From assembly GCF_027924665.1 (NCBI RefSeq), contig NZ_AP027043.1, positions 2,108,001 to 2,172,000 of the forward strand: a stretch of DNA of 64,000 nt, written 5' to 3'. Made by a program: the position numbers and the translations under genes. Source of the stretch: Flavobacterium sp. GSB-24 (lineage in GTDB: Bacteria > Bacteroidota > Bacteroidia > Flavobacteriales > Flavobacteriaceae). Positions 27,601-38,094 of the stretch are shown piece by piece; position 1 is the first letter of the stretch, and each line of letters opens with the position of its first letter. The notes beneath the pieces are model-generated. The model saw nothing but the letters and a program-made list of their open reading frames with translations, was not told where the DNA came from and did not search any database.

Positions 27601-30451
27601 CCTGTTCAGACAAGGAGGTAAACATTAACGGTTTTTCTTCTGTAACAAGAAGTGTGTTAATGTTGCTCGGAGGCATTAAATTATTGGCAGGTTTTATATT
27701 AGATTTAATGCTGATTTGGCGTCCAGATGTTGCTCTTGAGAAAATATTAATTCCATATCCCTGATAGATATAAGTGTGTTCTCCTGTTTGTTCCTGAACT
27801 GCATTTAAAATTGATTTTCCAGCATCAGGAATAATAATCGGAACGGTTTCATATTCCGATTCTTTGAAATTTTGATTAACACTTTTGTATTCGATATCAT
27901 GCGATAATTCCGGACTTTTCCATTTTGATTCTGTTTCAGTTTTATGATCGATTCCTAAATAAATGGGAAATGTAAATGCACTTCCATCGTACTCTGCTGA
28001 AGATTTAAAGAAATCACTATTATCTTTACTGATATCATAATCTAAAACATCATCCATAAATAAGCTGACATATCTCTTCTTTCCATCAAAACTATAACCT
28101 TCAGAATCTGTAATCCTGGCATTTGGGTTTTCTTCTGAGTCCACATTTAATCCAGGAACAATCTTACTTAATTGAACAGGAAGAGGCATTCGTTCTGTAT
28201 TTATTGAAGTCGGAATACTCATCGAAAGATGTTGTACTTCAGTTCCTTCAATACCTTCTTCCAAACTTCCAAAAGTGGTATATTCAGTTAAATAAATATA
28301 TTCTCCAGATAAAACTTCATCATCAAGATCAATACAACCCAATCCTAGCATACGTGCAACATGGTAGTCGTTTGCAGCAATGTTTAAAAGATCCAGATAA
28401 GATATTTTAGTTAAGTTTTCAGCATATTGTTGTTCTTCTCCTTCTTTTGGTTCGTTTATAGGAATACGATCCCCAAAAGGAATATCTTTTTCTGCCGTTG
28501 GATTATCTCCTTCCTTACTTAAATCAATGTATTTAGATACAATACATTTGATGTTTTCATCAGTAATATCATTTTCGTTAGTAGGTTTATTCCACTTGTC
28601 TTTGTAATTTTTAATATTTACATATTCACCATCATTAAATTTTAACCATTTTCCATGAACTGCATTTGGCTTTGGTTCTAGCTGTCCAAAAACGGTCATG
28701 TCTTCTGTGCTTAAGGCATAATTCCCTTTTAAGTTCCAATCTCCGTTAGCATTAGCATTTGTAATGAAATCAGAATAAAACTCAAATTGAATTGTATTTA
28801 AAAGACAATTATTTGCTTTAAAGCGAATACTTCGGCCATTTTCGGCAACTAATCGAATAGTACTATTTAATTGTTGTGAAGAATAAGATTTACGATTGCT
28901 AACTCTTTTAGAAGCCATAATCTTATTTTCGGCTACAGATAAAGTTTCAAGCTTGACATTTTTTGAAATATTTGAAGAGGAAAAATCCAATTCTGCAGCA
29001 AAAAACAAATCTGTTTTAGATTCAATTTCAATCAAATTGTTTCCGTAAGCCTGCATAAAAGCAGTAGGATTTGTTAGTGGATCTATGCTAAGTTTAACGG
29101 TTTTATATTTTGTTTTATTTTGAAAATTAATATAAACAGATCTCTGCGGATTTGTTGTTTTATAAATCCAAAGCGCCTTTTTGTTGTCGACAACATTAGG
29201 ATTTTGGGTTAGATTTACGGTTTGACTGACTTTTGTGTAAGGTGCTCTGTATACTTTTACAAAATCATTCGGTTTATTAAAACTTAAACTAGAATTGTCA
29301 CCTTTAAATAATTCTCCTTTTGGAAGATGATTTTCTCCTAATCTGCCTGCCAGAATCCAGCGAAGGTGAATTCCTTTCGTACTGTCAATTCCTCTCGAAC
29401 CGGCTGTGGCAATTTGTAAATAGGTAGACTGCAGATTTGTTTTTTCTGATGAAATATCAATTATTGATGACGTTCTGCCAATATTAAATTTAATACTGAT
29501 TCCTGAAGGATTTTTGACATTATTTAAAGTTACAAGCGCTGAAAAAACACCAAGAGCAAGAGGTCGGCCTTCAATTTGAACAGCAACTTCCATTTGAGAT
29601 TTTCCAGGAATTGTAACCGAGTTTTGAAGCTTAAAGACAAGTCCGTTTAAATTATTTTCACTATGAATTTTTGTACCTGCATTTAACGTTAGAGGAACTC
29701 GGCTTTTGTTAGTAAGAACCAAAGTTCCGCATGGTTGGCTAATTCGCGTGCCTTTCTTCAAAGAAGGATAAATCAACTTGTTATCAACAATGCTTACATT
29801 AGGGAAACAACCTATTTGAAATTTAGATAAATCGTCTGCAAGTTTATTTAATTCAATTCCTAAAGTACTAAAATCTGAAACTCTGATATAATCAGAATTC
29901 ATCGCAGAAACATTGTCATTTTTAGAGATTGGTGTTCTTTCTAAAAAGTTCGCCAGCGGCGTTGTCAACTCGTCAATATTCTCAGCAGAGCTTGTAACTC
30001 CATACACAAAAACTTTTGAACTAAGATTTAAATCAGTAAATAGGCTTTTCAATAAATTAGAATTATTGACCTGCATACCGTCTGTAATTACAAAAACAAT
30101 ATCTGGAGTAACCAACAGATTTTTAACAGCATTTAAACCAGATGCCCAGTAATCAGATTGTATGTAAGCTCTTCCGTTGCCATATAAATCAATCCAGTCT
30201 TTAAAGTCCTGATAATTGCTTGAAATTTTTTTCTGAATAACATTATCTTGTCTAACAGCAGTATCGCTGTTAGACATTCCAATTAATGAAAGGGTGATTT
30301 TACTTTGCGCCTGAGAATTGATAAATGAAGTCAGTCCTGAGCGAATCTGCTGTGCTTCGTTTCCATTGATTGAACCCGATTCATCGACTACAATTGCTAC
30401 ATAAGTTTCACAACCCGAGAGTTGACTTTCTTGAGGATTTATAGTACTCAT
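24629..30451 (-). CDS. Giant von Willebrand factor A-domain protein (1940 aa), function unknown
   Basis: Residues about 14-210 form a vWA domain with a complete MIDAS motif DESGS (D23, S25, S27) and a later ITDGMQ loop, so metal-dependent ligand binding is likely. The body is acidic and beta-rich with no family I recognise. The last 350 residues contain FN3-like units (PAVQIELNAYQPEYKIRKIN, PSQPSKITAVVIVD, KPIVFNWEKTVHNGKYHLYK). No signal peptide, TM helix or type IX secretion C-terminal domain is visible, unlike most surface vWA proteins. It begins 30 bp after the 2467-aa gene, so the pair form an operon. It is probably an adhesin or structural part of whatever the island produces. Confidence 0.75.
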   Translation of the reverse strand: MSTINPQESQLSGCETYVAIVVDESGSINGNEAQQIRSGLTSFINSQAQSKITLSLIGMSNSDTAVRQDNVIQKKISSNYQDFKDWIDLYGNGRAYIQSDYWASGLNAVKNLLVTPDIVFVITDGMQVNNSNLLKSLFTDLNLSSKVFVYGVTSSAENIDELTTPLANFLERTPISKNDNVSAMNSDYIRVSDFSTLGIELNKLADDLSKFQIGCFPNVSIVDNKLIYPSLKKGTRISQPCGTLVLTNKSRVPLTLNAGTKIHSENNLNGLVFKLQNSVTIPGKSQMEVAVQIEGRPLALGVFSALVTLNNVKNPSGISIKFNIGRTSSIIDISSEKTNLQSTYLQIATAGSRGIDSTKGIHLRWILAGRLGENHLPKGELFKGDNSSLSFNKPNDFVKVYRAPYTKVSQTVNLTQNPNVVDNKKALWIYKTTNPQRSVYINFQNKTKYKTVKLSIDPLTNPTAFMQAYGNNLIEIESKTDLFFAAELDFSSSNISKNVKLETLSVAENKIMASKRVSNRKSYSSQQLNSTIRLVAENGRSIRFKANNCLLNTIQFEFYSDFITNANANGDWNLKGNYALSTEDMTVFGQLEPKPNAVHGKWLKFNDGEYVNIKNYKDKWNKPTNENDITDENIKCIVSKYIDLSKEGDNPTAEKDIPFGDRIPINEPKEGEEQQYAENLTKISYLDLLNIAANDYHVARMLGLGCIDLDDEVLSGEYIYLTEYTTFGSLEEGIEGTEVQHLSMSIPTSINTERMPLPVQLSKIVPGLNVDSEENPNARITDSEGYSFDGKKRYVSLFMDDVLDYDISKDNSDFFKSSAEYDGSAFTFPIYLGIDHKTETESKWKSPELSHDIEYKSVNQNFKESEYETVPIIIPDAGKSILNAVQEQTGEHTYIYQGYGINIFSRATSGRQISIKSNIKPANNLMPPSNINTLLVTEEKPLMFTSLSEQELLGKITGEDKTLVRILFDYYSAQELLSYPVPSEISVEEAKTNKESIFPDDKEILADHFRLYYKDGLPEVEYGQIESIDNKSINNLTSFVKIREYKIISSGQEVKIGLDNSNKSRFDGGILTIGDQNYVIQNIEVVLKKDAQNNDVFDYALVEVLKKEVTDKLHADGDATIDSEQIQNIQIPESRLCTLVQNMQTDSNWHQPQIAFKVEYPESLNVIHREVIEHTSENGTDLQLQKTRGLWKNAVIERHFEVSYEMNSDGTYKLDKDDNPIELAEKKHLGLYKIIFPNFNLPQHPQFKSQNQNSVEWSNGIVRLFTKSAMQEGSSVPVKSRKEFKVFKTENIGTTGDLVLYIDDPDFKLGNYSTQTMADNYDEIIGAINGPLKEDDIRNYDDNDVSQTVNYYPSYKVYLYADAVSGITQENVQPRENESTHYSIFGISTHAKTGIDYKSKISIPSPMYAVKIEEPKKPEEIRGGSLYATRPDFYNRSSYTFITKYSQKRKPYGLLHYRANDEDFLNILYQPETVSTIREELNKLGGNDEISFNERWKDFLDFNGLALSGHYKTLPENESQNYQFPLPDNEDFIKLINDFIEWHNKAQGTQEHTITSITSLNKVLISQGVQDPLLVVHFVEQAIHAAFVPLTEVPVVYEYIKGNDYVPVNKKQTIKDKNGNALKPTDNDFEIAPMMKIINESENIAQFTDFNLDGNSQNIYFYAVREMDIKMNFGEFSDLIGPVKLVASTPPKTPEIKRIMPILENQVLGIKPAVQIELNAYQPEYKIRKINVYRANTMLDAQSIRTMKLVKEVLINEETLSADFENVWNVYDDFEDLENVPFGDGLFYRITVSKQIEYADSDSTIDNPIISIDYAPSQPSKITAVVIVDNVSPESPDLEASGVPTGTNGEILKPIVFNWEKTVHNGKYHLYKMNNQGNWEKIHELKSNLNEVILPLNDIEKFTDELVIKTEDGDRIYHHFKAISENSSGMYSSDEKILTL

Positions 30452-30481
30452 TTTTTGTCTTATTTTTTAAAGATTTATATT

Positions 30482-33400
30482 TTATAATGGCAGTATTTGT
30501 GTGTCAAGAATGTTTGTTACAGAAGTTCCATTTCCTTCAGTATTCCACATTTTGTATTCAAATTTGATTTTCAACTCTTCTGCTGGAATTGTTTTGTCTC
30601 TGTGCATTATTAATGCCTGAGAGTAATCTTTTGAATGCAGCACACTGTATTCAGATTTTAGATTTCCAGCTCCATCGAGTACTGCAATTGTATTTTGAAT
30701 TTCTTCTAATGGCATTTTCGGAATATTAAATGGCTCAGGATTACGAATTAAAAGCGCTATGGTCTCTCCAGAATTCGTATCAATAATTCTATTTACCTCA
30801 GTATTTTGAGCAGGATCAAGAGGAGACAATTTTAAAATTCCTTCAATAGCACGGTCAAACAAATGCTGATATTTGGCAGCAATAGAATCACTTAAAGCAT
30901 TTGTAATGTTTTCACTTTTAGGAGCGATTAAATAATACAAAGCATCAATGCGATCTTGATTCATGTTGACCTTTACATCATACATTGCACCTTTCGTTTT
31001 TTCTTCATCTAAGAAATAGCTCTGAACCTGTTCTTGGAAATCTTTGTAGCGAGATGTCTGGAATCCAAATTGATGTACCAGAATGTTTTTGCTTTTACTT
31101 GTTACTCCTATTTGAGCACCATCAAAATAGTTATTGACTAAAACGGTGTAAAGTTTAGAAGGCTTTAAATTGGTTAAACTCGTTTTGTATTTTAATGATT
31201 TTGGTTTTAAAGGATCTCCTAACTCTAAGCTGCACTTCATTGTAGAAGTATCTTTAATAAAATTGTTTAATATTTGAATGCCTGCTGGAATTCTTGGATC
31301 GTTATCGCTGGTCCATTTTTCACTTTCATCATCTACGCCCTCTGGTTTTGGATAGATAATTTCTTCTTCTCCTTCTACTATTTCCTTCATTGGAAATTCG
31401 ATCAACAAATCAGTCAGCGGATCTTTAATGAAAAGATTTAATGCTCCTTTAATTTCAGGTCTGCCATTATCATATTCAGCCCAGTTTTTAAACAGGTGAG
31501 AAGTATACGGACTGTTAAAGAATAAAGAAATAGTACATTCTTTATTTCCATAGAACGAAGGTTTAGACTGCAGTAAACTTCCATCTGCATTTGGATAAGA
31601 ACGGTTATAATCCAGATAACTTCTTAATGATGTTAATGGAGATTTAGACAATTCTGTCAATTCATTTTTTGCCGGTGGATTTTGGTTTTCTGGCGTTACA
31701 GGATCTGGAACAGGATAATGTCCGATTGGTCCAAGTGTTTTAAAACCATAATAATATTTAAATTCAGCTGGGGTCTTTTTATTATCATCAACAGTATCAG
31801 TTAATGTAAAATCTAAACAATAGGTTGTATTAGGTCTCCAAATTGGCTGTACCGTATTTTCGACCGCTGCTTTCATTGCTTGAAACTGCTCTGCTACAGC
31901 CGGAATATCCAGAATAGTTTTATTATGATAATAATCTTCTTTGCTCAGCCATTCTACACTTTGAATGTAAGTCGTGTAATCTAATTCAGGATCTTCGGAG
32001 CTTTCTGTATTCGAACAAATGACATTATCCGTCGTAATTATTTTTGAATTTTTAAGACTTCTTGTAAAATCTAATCCGGTAACTGAGCTTAATGCGGTTA
32101 TGTTAATACTTCCGTTTGTTAAAGCAGTTGTTGATGTTGTCACTGTAACATTAGCAGCAGGATATAAAGAACAATTATCAAATGCATCACTGAATAATGA
32201 AAAATAAATTCCTTTTTCGTTTGATTTAGCAGAAAGCATCATGATCTCATTTACAGAAGGTTCATTTTGAACCTGAATAATAGAAGCATTTGTAATATCG
32301 CTTTCTCTCTGAATTAATCTTGTAAGACCTAATGTTTCATTAAATACGAACAAATAATGTGCATTGTAAGCGACAATAGAATTATTATTTAATGCATTGT
32401 TTGATAAATAAACAGCTGAATCAAAAATGGTATCATTTTTAACCAGTGAAACAGTATTACCATCAATTTGTGCTAAACCAAATTTATCGTTCGATAATTT
32501 AACCGAAAGCAAAATTTTGTTATTCGTTGTCATTGCATCAACAATTTCAACAATTTCAGTATTTGAAAGTACCTTTGTGTCGGTTACTGTAATAACTTTT
32601 GAAGAGATGTTAATACCTAAACGGATGATTTTTTTATCTTTCGTGATCAGGCTAAACTCGGTATCATTATGCTGAAGAACTTTAATTACTTCGTTGTTTA
32701 TATTAGAATGATAAACAATTGTTCGATCGCTTCCTTTAATCCAGTAAATCTGAGTTTCATTTGATAATGTAGTTATCCAAAGCAAATCATTTCTGGTTAG
32801 TGGCAATACTTTGTTAAATCCTAAAGAATAAGTGTTCAAATATTGCGTTCCCAAGATTGGATTTAATTCTTCATCCATTTCAACAATTGCCGTTGCTGCA
32901 ATAGGAGAAAGGCACCCTACAATAAAATCGAGATCAACAGTTGCTTCTCCGATTCCTTTGCATTGTTCTGCATTTAAAGCCTGAGTTACTAATAAATTAC
33001 CATTTACAACTTGTAAAGAAGTAACAATGCCGTTAATCAAACGCTCTCTAATAATACTACCTTCTGAATTAACTTGTAACAGAATAGTAGTTTTTGAATT
33101 CGTTTCAGGGTGGAATGTTATTACATAAGAATCATTAAATTTAATTACCTGATCAAAAACGTATGAAATTCTTCCTTTATAACCGTAATAATGCGTAAAA
33201 GTTAATGCATTTGGATTACCTCCAGAATTAGCATTGTCATTTCCGGCATTCAATTTTAAGATCTCTAAATCGGCTAAAAGAGAATTGTATTTATCAATCT
33301 TTTCTGGATCAGTCAATTTAATTTCAGTTTCTCCGATTAGATCATAAGAAGTTTCATCAAATAATGCTGCAATTTCATTTCTAATTTCTTTAATACGTTT

Positions 33401-36400
33401 TGCATTTGCAGAAAGAGGACTAATTACAATTTTATCGATCTTTTTCTTCTGGTCATCAACCTCTTCACTATATAAAGTTATCTCATTTAAAAATTCTGCT
33501 TTGGTATAAGTTTGTTGTTCTGAAAGCTCAGTTCCGGTTTTTCTAAAACGAACAGGGATATAAGATGTTAGTTTTTCGCCATCTTCAATTACAGACTGGT
33601 AAGCAGAAATTACGACTTCTTTTGCCTGAGTTGTTAGCTTAATTGTAGGATCAATTGCTGATTCAGGGAAAATAATTTCTAATTCGTTATCATTTCTAAA
33701 TGACAAAGATCTATTGTAGCCAAAAGGATTTCTATCGCTTGTAATACTCATGAAATCTCCGCCTTCAAGAGTATTATTTGCTGTAATTTCAGGAAGTTCA
33801 CCAAGAAGTTTGAAGAATAATCCATTGATTTTATCTGCTTCATACTGCATCGGCACATAATAACGTTTCCCTATTTGCTTGTTAAGGAAATCTGTATGCT
33901 GTTTTTCGATTTCAGAAGAGGCACAAAATAATCTTGATGGTGTAATTCCTAATTGTTCTGGAATATGCCATCCAGGCTCTCCTGCGCTTAAAAAAGAAAA
34001 CGGATTGGTTGCTAATACACGAATAGAATCATATTGGTCAATTGCTTTCTGCCAATGTGCCCAAGGTAAACTCTTCAAATCATTGGTTCTTTCTTTCTTT
34101 AATACAACTGCTTCAAAAGGATTATAATCTACCCATGCAGAACCATTCCAAGATTTTAAATTGATTGATTTAATTCCGTATTCATGTTTCACCTGACGCA
34201 ATTTTCTACCCGCTTTCGATGTCTCTTCAGGAGGCATCTTATCTGTATAATTTTTAGCATCAGCGGTATATCCTCCAATTTTTTTAGATAACTCAGGATT
34301 AGGCAATACACCTTTAGCCATTTTAATATCGATATAAGTATCTAAAGGAATTACTGCGGATATAAACTCGGGTCTTGGAGTACCATTCGCAAAGACTTTA
34401 TCTTTATCGTAATTTTTATCTCCAATAGATTTAAAATAATCAAGAGCAAATGCCTGATTGGTTAACATATGAACTCCTTTTACGTTCTCTAAAGTTCTGT
34501 CGTCCTCACCATCTCCAACTGTTCCTTTTGGCAGCGGACTATATGGCGTACGATCTACAATTCGGTTAATGTCCCACTGAAGTTCAACTTTAAAGTTTTT
34601 ACGAACTCTTACAAAACCAATTCTTACTCGGACACTTAATTCCAGTTTTGCATAAATTAAAAACGGCTTAAAGGACTCTACAGAGAATATTGTATCTAAA
34701 GCAATTTCTACATTAATAATCAAAAGTTTGATTTGGATTCCTCCGCCGGCAGTAATATAACCACCCATTTGAGGACGTTTGAACGAAATTTTGCCTCCTA
34801 GTTCCAAATACGCCCAAAGTTTAACTTTGGCGGGACCAAAACTCTGCTGCAATTTGAAATCTAATCTTGCGCCGGCTTCAATTCCCTGAGCAGAAATCAT
34901 AATAAAAGATTTTGCTGTAAATAAGGTTAAGACTTCTGCTGTGATAGGGTCTTTTTTGCTTCCGAGATTTACATACCAAGGCTTTTGATTCTTAAAGAAG
35001 AACCCAGCTTCTAATAGTGCATGAAGTTTAATAATTTGACCACTGTCTTTTGGAATGCTGAAATCTGCTCCAGCTGCCAATTCTAACGAATCATCACCAA
35101 AGGCAACCATCGCAAAAAATGGCGGATTACTAGGATCTGTTTCAATAAGTCCTAAACGTCCCGAAATAACATTAAGCCCTGCTTCAATATAAAACAAAGT
35201 AGGCAGAGACAGCAGCAGCATTGCTCTCAAAGAGAGTACATGACCGCCATCTGCAACTGTACCGAAAGTAGCTCCGGCTCCAATAGAAAATGGAGTGTCA
35301 TATTCCATCGAATCTGGCGGTCCGCTGAATTTTTTAATGTTAATACCCGGCTTTGGATGTTTATAGAAGTCATACCAAGAATCGTCTTTTGTTAATCCTG
35401 CGGCTTGTTTGGTGGCAACATATCTAAATCCTAATAATCCTCTAAAAGCATTAATAGCCAGGAATCCAAGTGGAATAGGAACAGGTAGATCAATATTAGC
35501 ATCGATTAAAAAAGCTGGATATTTGGGCATAAAACGCATTCCAACACTTCCTGAAATTTTTGCTTTAGGAAGTTTTAATCCAACCTCACCAATAAACTCC
35601 TTAGATTTACCAGGCTCAGGAAGCGTAATCATACCGTGGATAATAGCCATAGCAGAAGCTTCTGTAGCAGTTCCTGGAATAATTAAATCAACTTCAATAG
35701 TTTGAATTCTGATAAATGAATCTTTTGAACCTCCATCAACAGCATAATAATATTTAACACCTTCACCACGTGCATCTACTCCAAGCGGATTGATACTAAT
35801 GGCACCATCAAATCCCCAGAAATTATATTTACGGCCGTTAATTTGAGTCGAACCAAAGTTAATATTGGTAACTGCCATTTGAACAGGACCCAAATTAACA
35901 GAAAGACTAATCGGAATAGGAATTGATCCTCCTTCGACTTCAATGTTTCCATCGCTGTAAACACGAAGTTTTTCAACTTCAAAGCCTTTTCCTTTTAATA
36001 AACTGCCCATTAAAGTTTCTTTAGGAAAAGAAACAGAACAAGATGTGCCTAAATAGTAATCATCGTCTTGTTTACCAAGCTCGAAACTGTTAAAATCTAT
36101 GTTTATAAGATCAAATAGATTTGCTCTTGGCTTATTATCTTTAGCAAATGAAGCTGTAAGATTGAAATCTCCATCATCGTATAAGTGACCTTCGAGGCCA
36201 ACCTTTAATGCATTATTATCTTCTCCCTTAAGTTTAGGGATTTCTAAAGCTCCTTTAATATTAGAGCTGACAACTTTGTTTTGTTTGAAAGTTATATCAA
36301 ATTTATTGAAACCTACTTTGAAACCTTTTTCAGAAGAACCAATAGTTTTCCAAAGAGTATTATCTTCTATTTCCAGCAAAAATGCCTGATAATCCATAGC

Positions 36401-37885
36401 GCTGCTAAAAGAATAATCTGTATTCGCATTTATTACTGAAGATTGTAATCCAGCTTTTGTTTTTAATGCTAATGGAAATTTAAAAACGTACGGTAATTTG
36501 GCTGCGTATAACTTTTGCAAATAAACAAGCAAAGCAGGGTAGTCAGCAATTTCTTTTTCATTTACAACACCATTTACTTCGTCTTTTTCAAACATTGTAA
36601 TGGGGTAGTAGAAATCGAATTTTTCATTAAAATAATTAAATGAACCACTTTTTGGAGCTGGGACACTTTCCAGATAAATATTTCCAGAAAGACCACCAGA
36701 ACCCACTAACAAATCTGAAGCCCCAATTTTTAATGTTGAAGGATTGTCTGGATCGTCTTTCGAATAAAACCATTTTGAAGGTAGTTTAACAGAAGCTGCG
36801 CGGGCATAAACGCCAACGAAATCATTCGGACGTCCGTCTGCATCTGCTTCTGGAATGTTTGTTTTTTTACTTAAATCGACTTTTAAAGTATCTAATTCCA
36901 GTATTAAACCTGTATTACCAATCATGGCATTTGAAGGCGTTAATGAACCTCCTAATTCTGCCTGGTAACCAATACCAGCTTCTGTATCTGCATACAATTG
37001 CGCTTTGGCAAACACGAACGTGGACTTTGTTGCTGGATTTGGAAAAGCAGAGCCGTCTGGTTCAACAGGCTTTAGAATGCTTTGTGGGAATTCGATACCA
37101 GCACTTAATTCTAATGTGGCTTTGGCTTTTGGAGTAATGATTCTCTTAATATGAGCTTCGATTCCGTCTGGAGCTACAATGTTGTAAAAATCTTGTAATC
37201 TTTGCTTGATTTCGTTTACTGTGAAACCTGCTTTAGCAATATAAACACCAAATAATAATAACGGAATCGATTTTGTAATTGCATTATTATTGTTGATTAA
37301 TGTGATAATACTATCGATTGATTGTTCAACATCTTCTCCAAATCCTAATTCTTCAAAAGTTGGATCTTCTTTTAGTTCATCTAAAGAGTTAATATCTGCT
37401 AAAAGCTGTTCGTATTTGGTTTTTCCTTCTTCGGCTTGAACAAAAATATTCATCATGTGGGCAATCACTTGTTCTTCGCTGATGCGGAAAACCTGAAGAC
37501 CTACAGAATAAAAATCCTGTATAGAGAAAGAAAAACTGCTGGAGCTAAATGTTTTTAAAAAAGCTAAAATTTCCCATTGATATTCCAGTGTAATTGGAAA
37601 CGATGAAATAGACTGATCTCCGTCTTTTAAATCTGGATTAAGGACAAGTTTAAGATCAAATGGCAGCGGAAGCGCTAGTTGACTGCTGGTTACAATATCA
37701 AGACTGTAAAAAGCAGAATCACCTCGATATCCTTTTGAATATTGTAAATTTTTATAATGTATTTTATCGAAAATAGAATTTAGACCATTTTCAACAAATG
37801 ATAGAAATTCGGGTAAGTCGTCTACAGTAATAACCTCCGATAATCGAGGATAATATCTTGCTGCAGGAATTGGATTAGTTGGCAT
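30482..37885 (-). CDS. Giant orphan protein (2467 aa), function unknown
   Basis: One unbroken reading frame of 7.4 kb. After a mostly helical N-terminal 250 residues, about 280-1150 is a long run of alternating polar/apolar beta strands with many Gly turns (e.g. AKATLELSAGIEFPQSIL, LELAAGADFSIPKDSGQIIK, GARLDFKLQQSFGPAKVKLW). This is reminiscent of DUF6603-type giant proteins, a weak by-eye resemblance. About 1560-1900 looks like beta-propeller blades (NNKILLSVKLSNDKFGLAQI). The C-terminal 500 residues are mixed. No signal peptide or TM. It is the first gene of an operon with the vWA protein and lies 263 bp or less downstream of a leader element also found before the lysis operon. Confidence 0.7.
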   Translation of the reverse strand: MPTNPIPAARYYPRLSEVITVDDLPEFLSFVENGLNSIFDKIHYKNLQYSKGYRGDSAFYSLDIVTSSQLALPLPFDLKLVLNPDLKDGDQSISSFPITLEYQWEILAFLKTFSSSSFSFSIQDFYSVGLQVFRISEEQVIAHMMNIFVQAEEGKTKYEQLLADINSLDELKEDPTFEELGFGEDVEQSIDSIITLINNNNAITKSIPLLLFGVYIAKAGFTVNEIKQRLQDFYNIVAPDGIEAHIKRIITPKAKATLELSAGIEFPQSILKPVEPDGSAFPNPATKSTFVFAKAQLYADTEAGIGYQAELGGSLTPSNAMIGNTGLILELDTLKVDLSKKTNIPEADADGRPNDFVGVYARAASVKLPSKWFYSKDDPDNPSTLKIGASDLLVGSGGLSGNIYLESVPAPKSGSFNYFNEKFDFYYPITMFEKDEVNGVVNEKEIADYPALLVYLQKLYAAKLPYVFKFPLALKTKAGLQSSVINANTDYSFSSAMDYQAFLLEIEDNTLWKTIGSSEKGFKVGFNKFDITFKQNKVVSSNIKGALEIPKLKGEDNNALKVGLEGHLYDDGDFNLTASFAKDNKPRANLFDLINIDFNSFELGKQDDDYYLGTSCSVSFPKETLMGSLLKGKGFEVEKLRVYSDGNIEVEGGSIPIPISLSVNLGPVQMAVTNINFGSTQINGRKYNFWGFDGAISINPLGVDARGEGVKYYYAVDGGSKDSFIRIQTIEVDLIIPGTATEASAMAIIHGMITLPEPGKSKEFIGEVGLKLPKAKISGSVGMRFMPKYPAFLIDANIDLPVPIPLGFLAINAFRGLLGFRYVATKQAAGLTKDDSWYDFYKHPKPGINIKKFSGPPDSMEYDTPFSIGAGATFGTVADGGHVLSLRAMLLLSLPTLFYIEAGLNVISGRLGLIETDPSNPPFFAMVAFGDDSLELAAGADFSIPKDSGQIIKLHALLEAGFFFKNQKPWYVNLGSKKDPITAEVLTLFTAKSFIMISAQGIEAGARLDFKLQQSFGPAKVKLWAYLELGGKISFKRPQMGGYITAGGGIQIKLLIINVEIALDTIFSVESFKPFLIYAKLELSVRVRIGFVRVRKNFKVELQWDINRIVDRTPYSPLPKGTVGDGEDDRTLENVKGVHMLTNQAFALDYFKSIGDKNYDKDKVFANGTPRPEFISAVIPLDTYIDIKMAKGVLPNPELSKKIGGYTADAKNYTDKMPPEETSKAGRKLRQVKHEYGIKSINLKSWNGSAWVDYNPFEAVVLKKERTNDLKSLPWAHWQKAIDQYDSIRVLATNPFSFLSAGEPGWHIPEQLGITPSRLFCASSEIEKQHTDFLNKQIGKRYYVPMQYEADKINGLFFKLLGELPEITANNTLEGGDFMSITSDRNPFGYNRSLSFRNDNELEIIFPESAIDPTIKLTTQAKEVVISAYQSVIEDGEKLTSYIPVRFRKTGTELSEQQTYTKAEFLNEITLYSEEVDDQKKKIDKIVISPLSANAKRIKEIRNEIAALFDETSYDLIGETEIKLTDPEKIDKYNSLLADLEILKLNAGNDNANSGGNPNALTFTHYYGYKGRISYVFDQVIKFNDSYVITFHPETNSKTTILLQVNSEGSIIRERLINGIVTSLQVVNGNLLVTQALNAEQCKGIGEATVDLDFIVGCLSPIAATAIVEMDEELNPILGTQYLNTYSLGFNKVLPLTRNDLLWITTLSNETQIYWIKGSDRTIVYHSNINNEVIKVLQHNDTEFSLITKDKKIIRLGINISSKVITVTDTKVLSNTEIVEIVDAMTTNNKILLSVKLSNDKFGLAQIDGNTVSLVKNDTIFDSAVYLSNNALNNNSIVAYNAHYLFVFNETLGLTRLIQRESDITNASIIQVQNEPSVNEIMMLSAKSNEKGIYFSLFSDAFDNCSLYPAANVTVTTSTTALTNGSINITALSSVTGLDFTRSLKNSKIITTDNVICSNTESSEDPELDYTTYIQSVEWLSKEDYYHNKTILDIPAVAEQFQAMKAAVENTVQPIWRPNTTYCLDFTLTDTVDDNKKTPAEFKYYYGFKTLGPIGHYPVPDPVTPENQNPPAKNELTELSKSPLTSLRSYLDYNRSYPNADGSLLQSKPSFYGNKECTISLFFNSPYTSHLFKNWAEYDNGRPEIKGALNLFIKDPLTDLLIEFPMKEIVEGEEEIIYPKPEGVDDESEKWTSDNDPRIPAGIQILNNFIKDTSTMKCSLELGDPLKPKSLKYKTSLTNLKPSKLYTVLVNNYFDGAQIGVTSKSKNILVHQFGFQTSRYKDFQEQVQSYFLDEEKTKGAMYDVKVNMNQDRIDALYYLIAPKSENITNALSDSIAAKYQHLFDRAIEGILKLSPLDPAQNTEVNRIIDTNSGETIALLIRNPEPFNIPKMPLEEIQNTIAVLDGAGNLKSEYSVLHSKDYSQALIMHRDKTIPAEELKIKFEYKMWNTEGNGTSVTNILDTQILPL

Positions 37886-38094
37886 ATTCTAATTTGTTTT
37901 TGACTTTATTTTGGTTCGTGTTTCGGCATGATTAAGTTGGGGGTGTAAAACAAACAGGGTTTGCAAATGATTAAAACGGTCATTAGTTTTTGTTCAGTTT
38001 TATGTTTTTTGAGTTCAAAAAGATGTTTCAAAAAACAGCCTGATTTGAATTGTTTTTGAAGTGTTTTTCTTTATTACAGTGTAAAGATCTGTCT

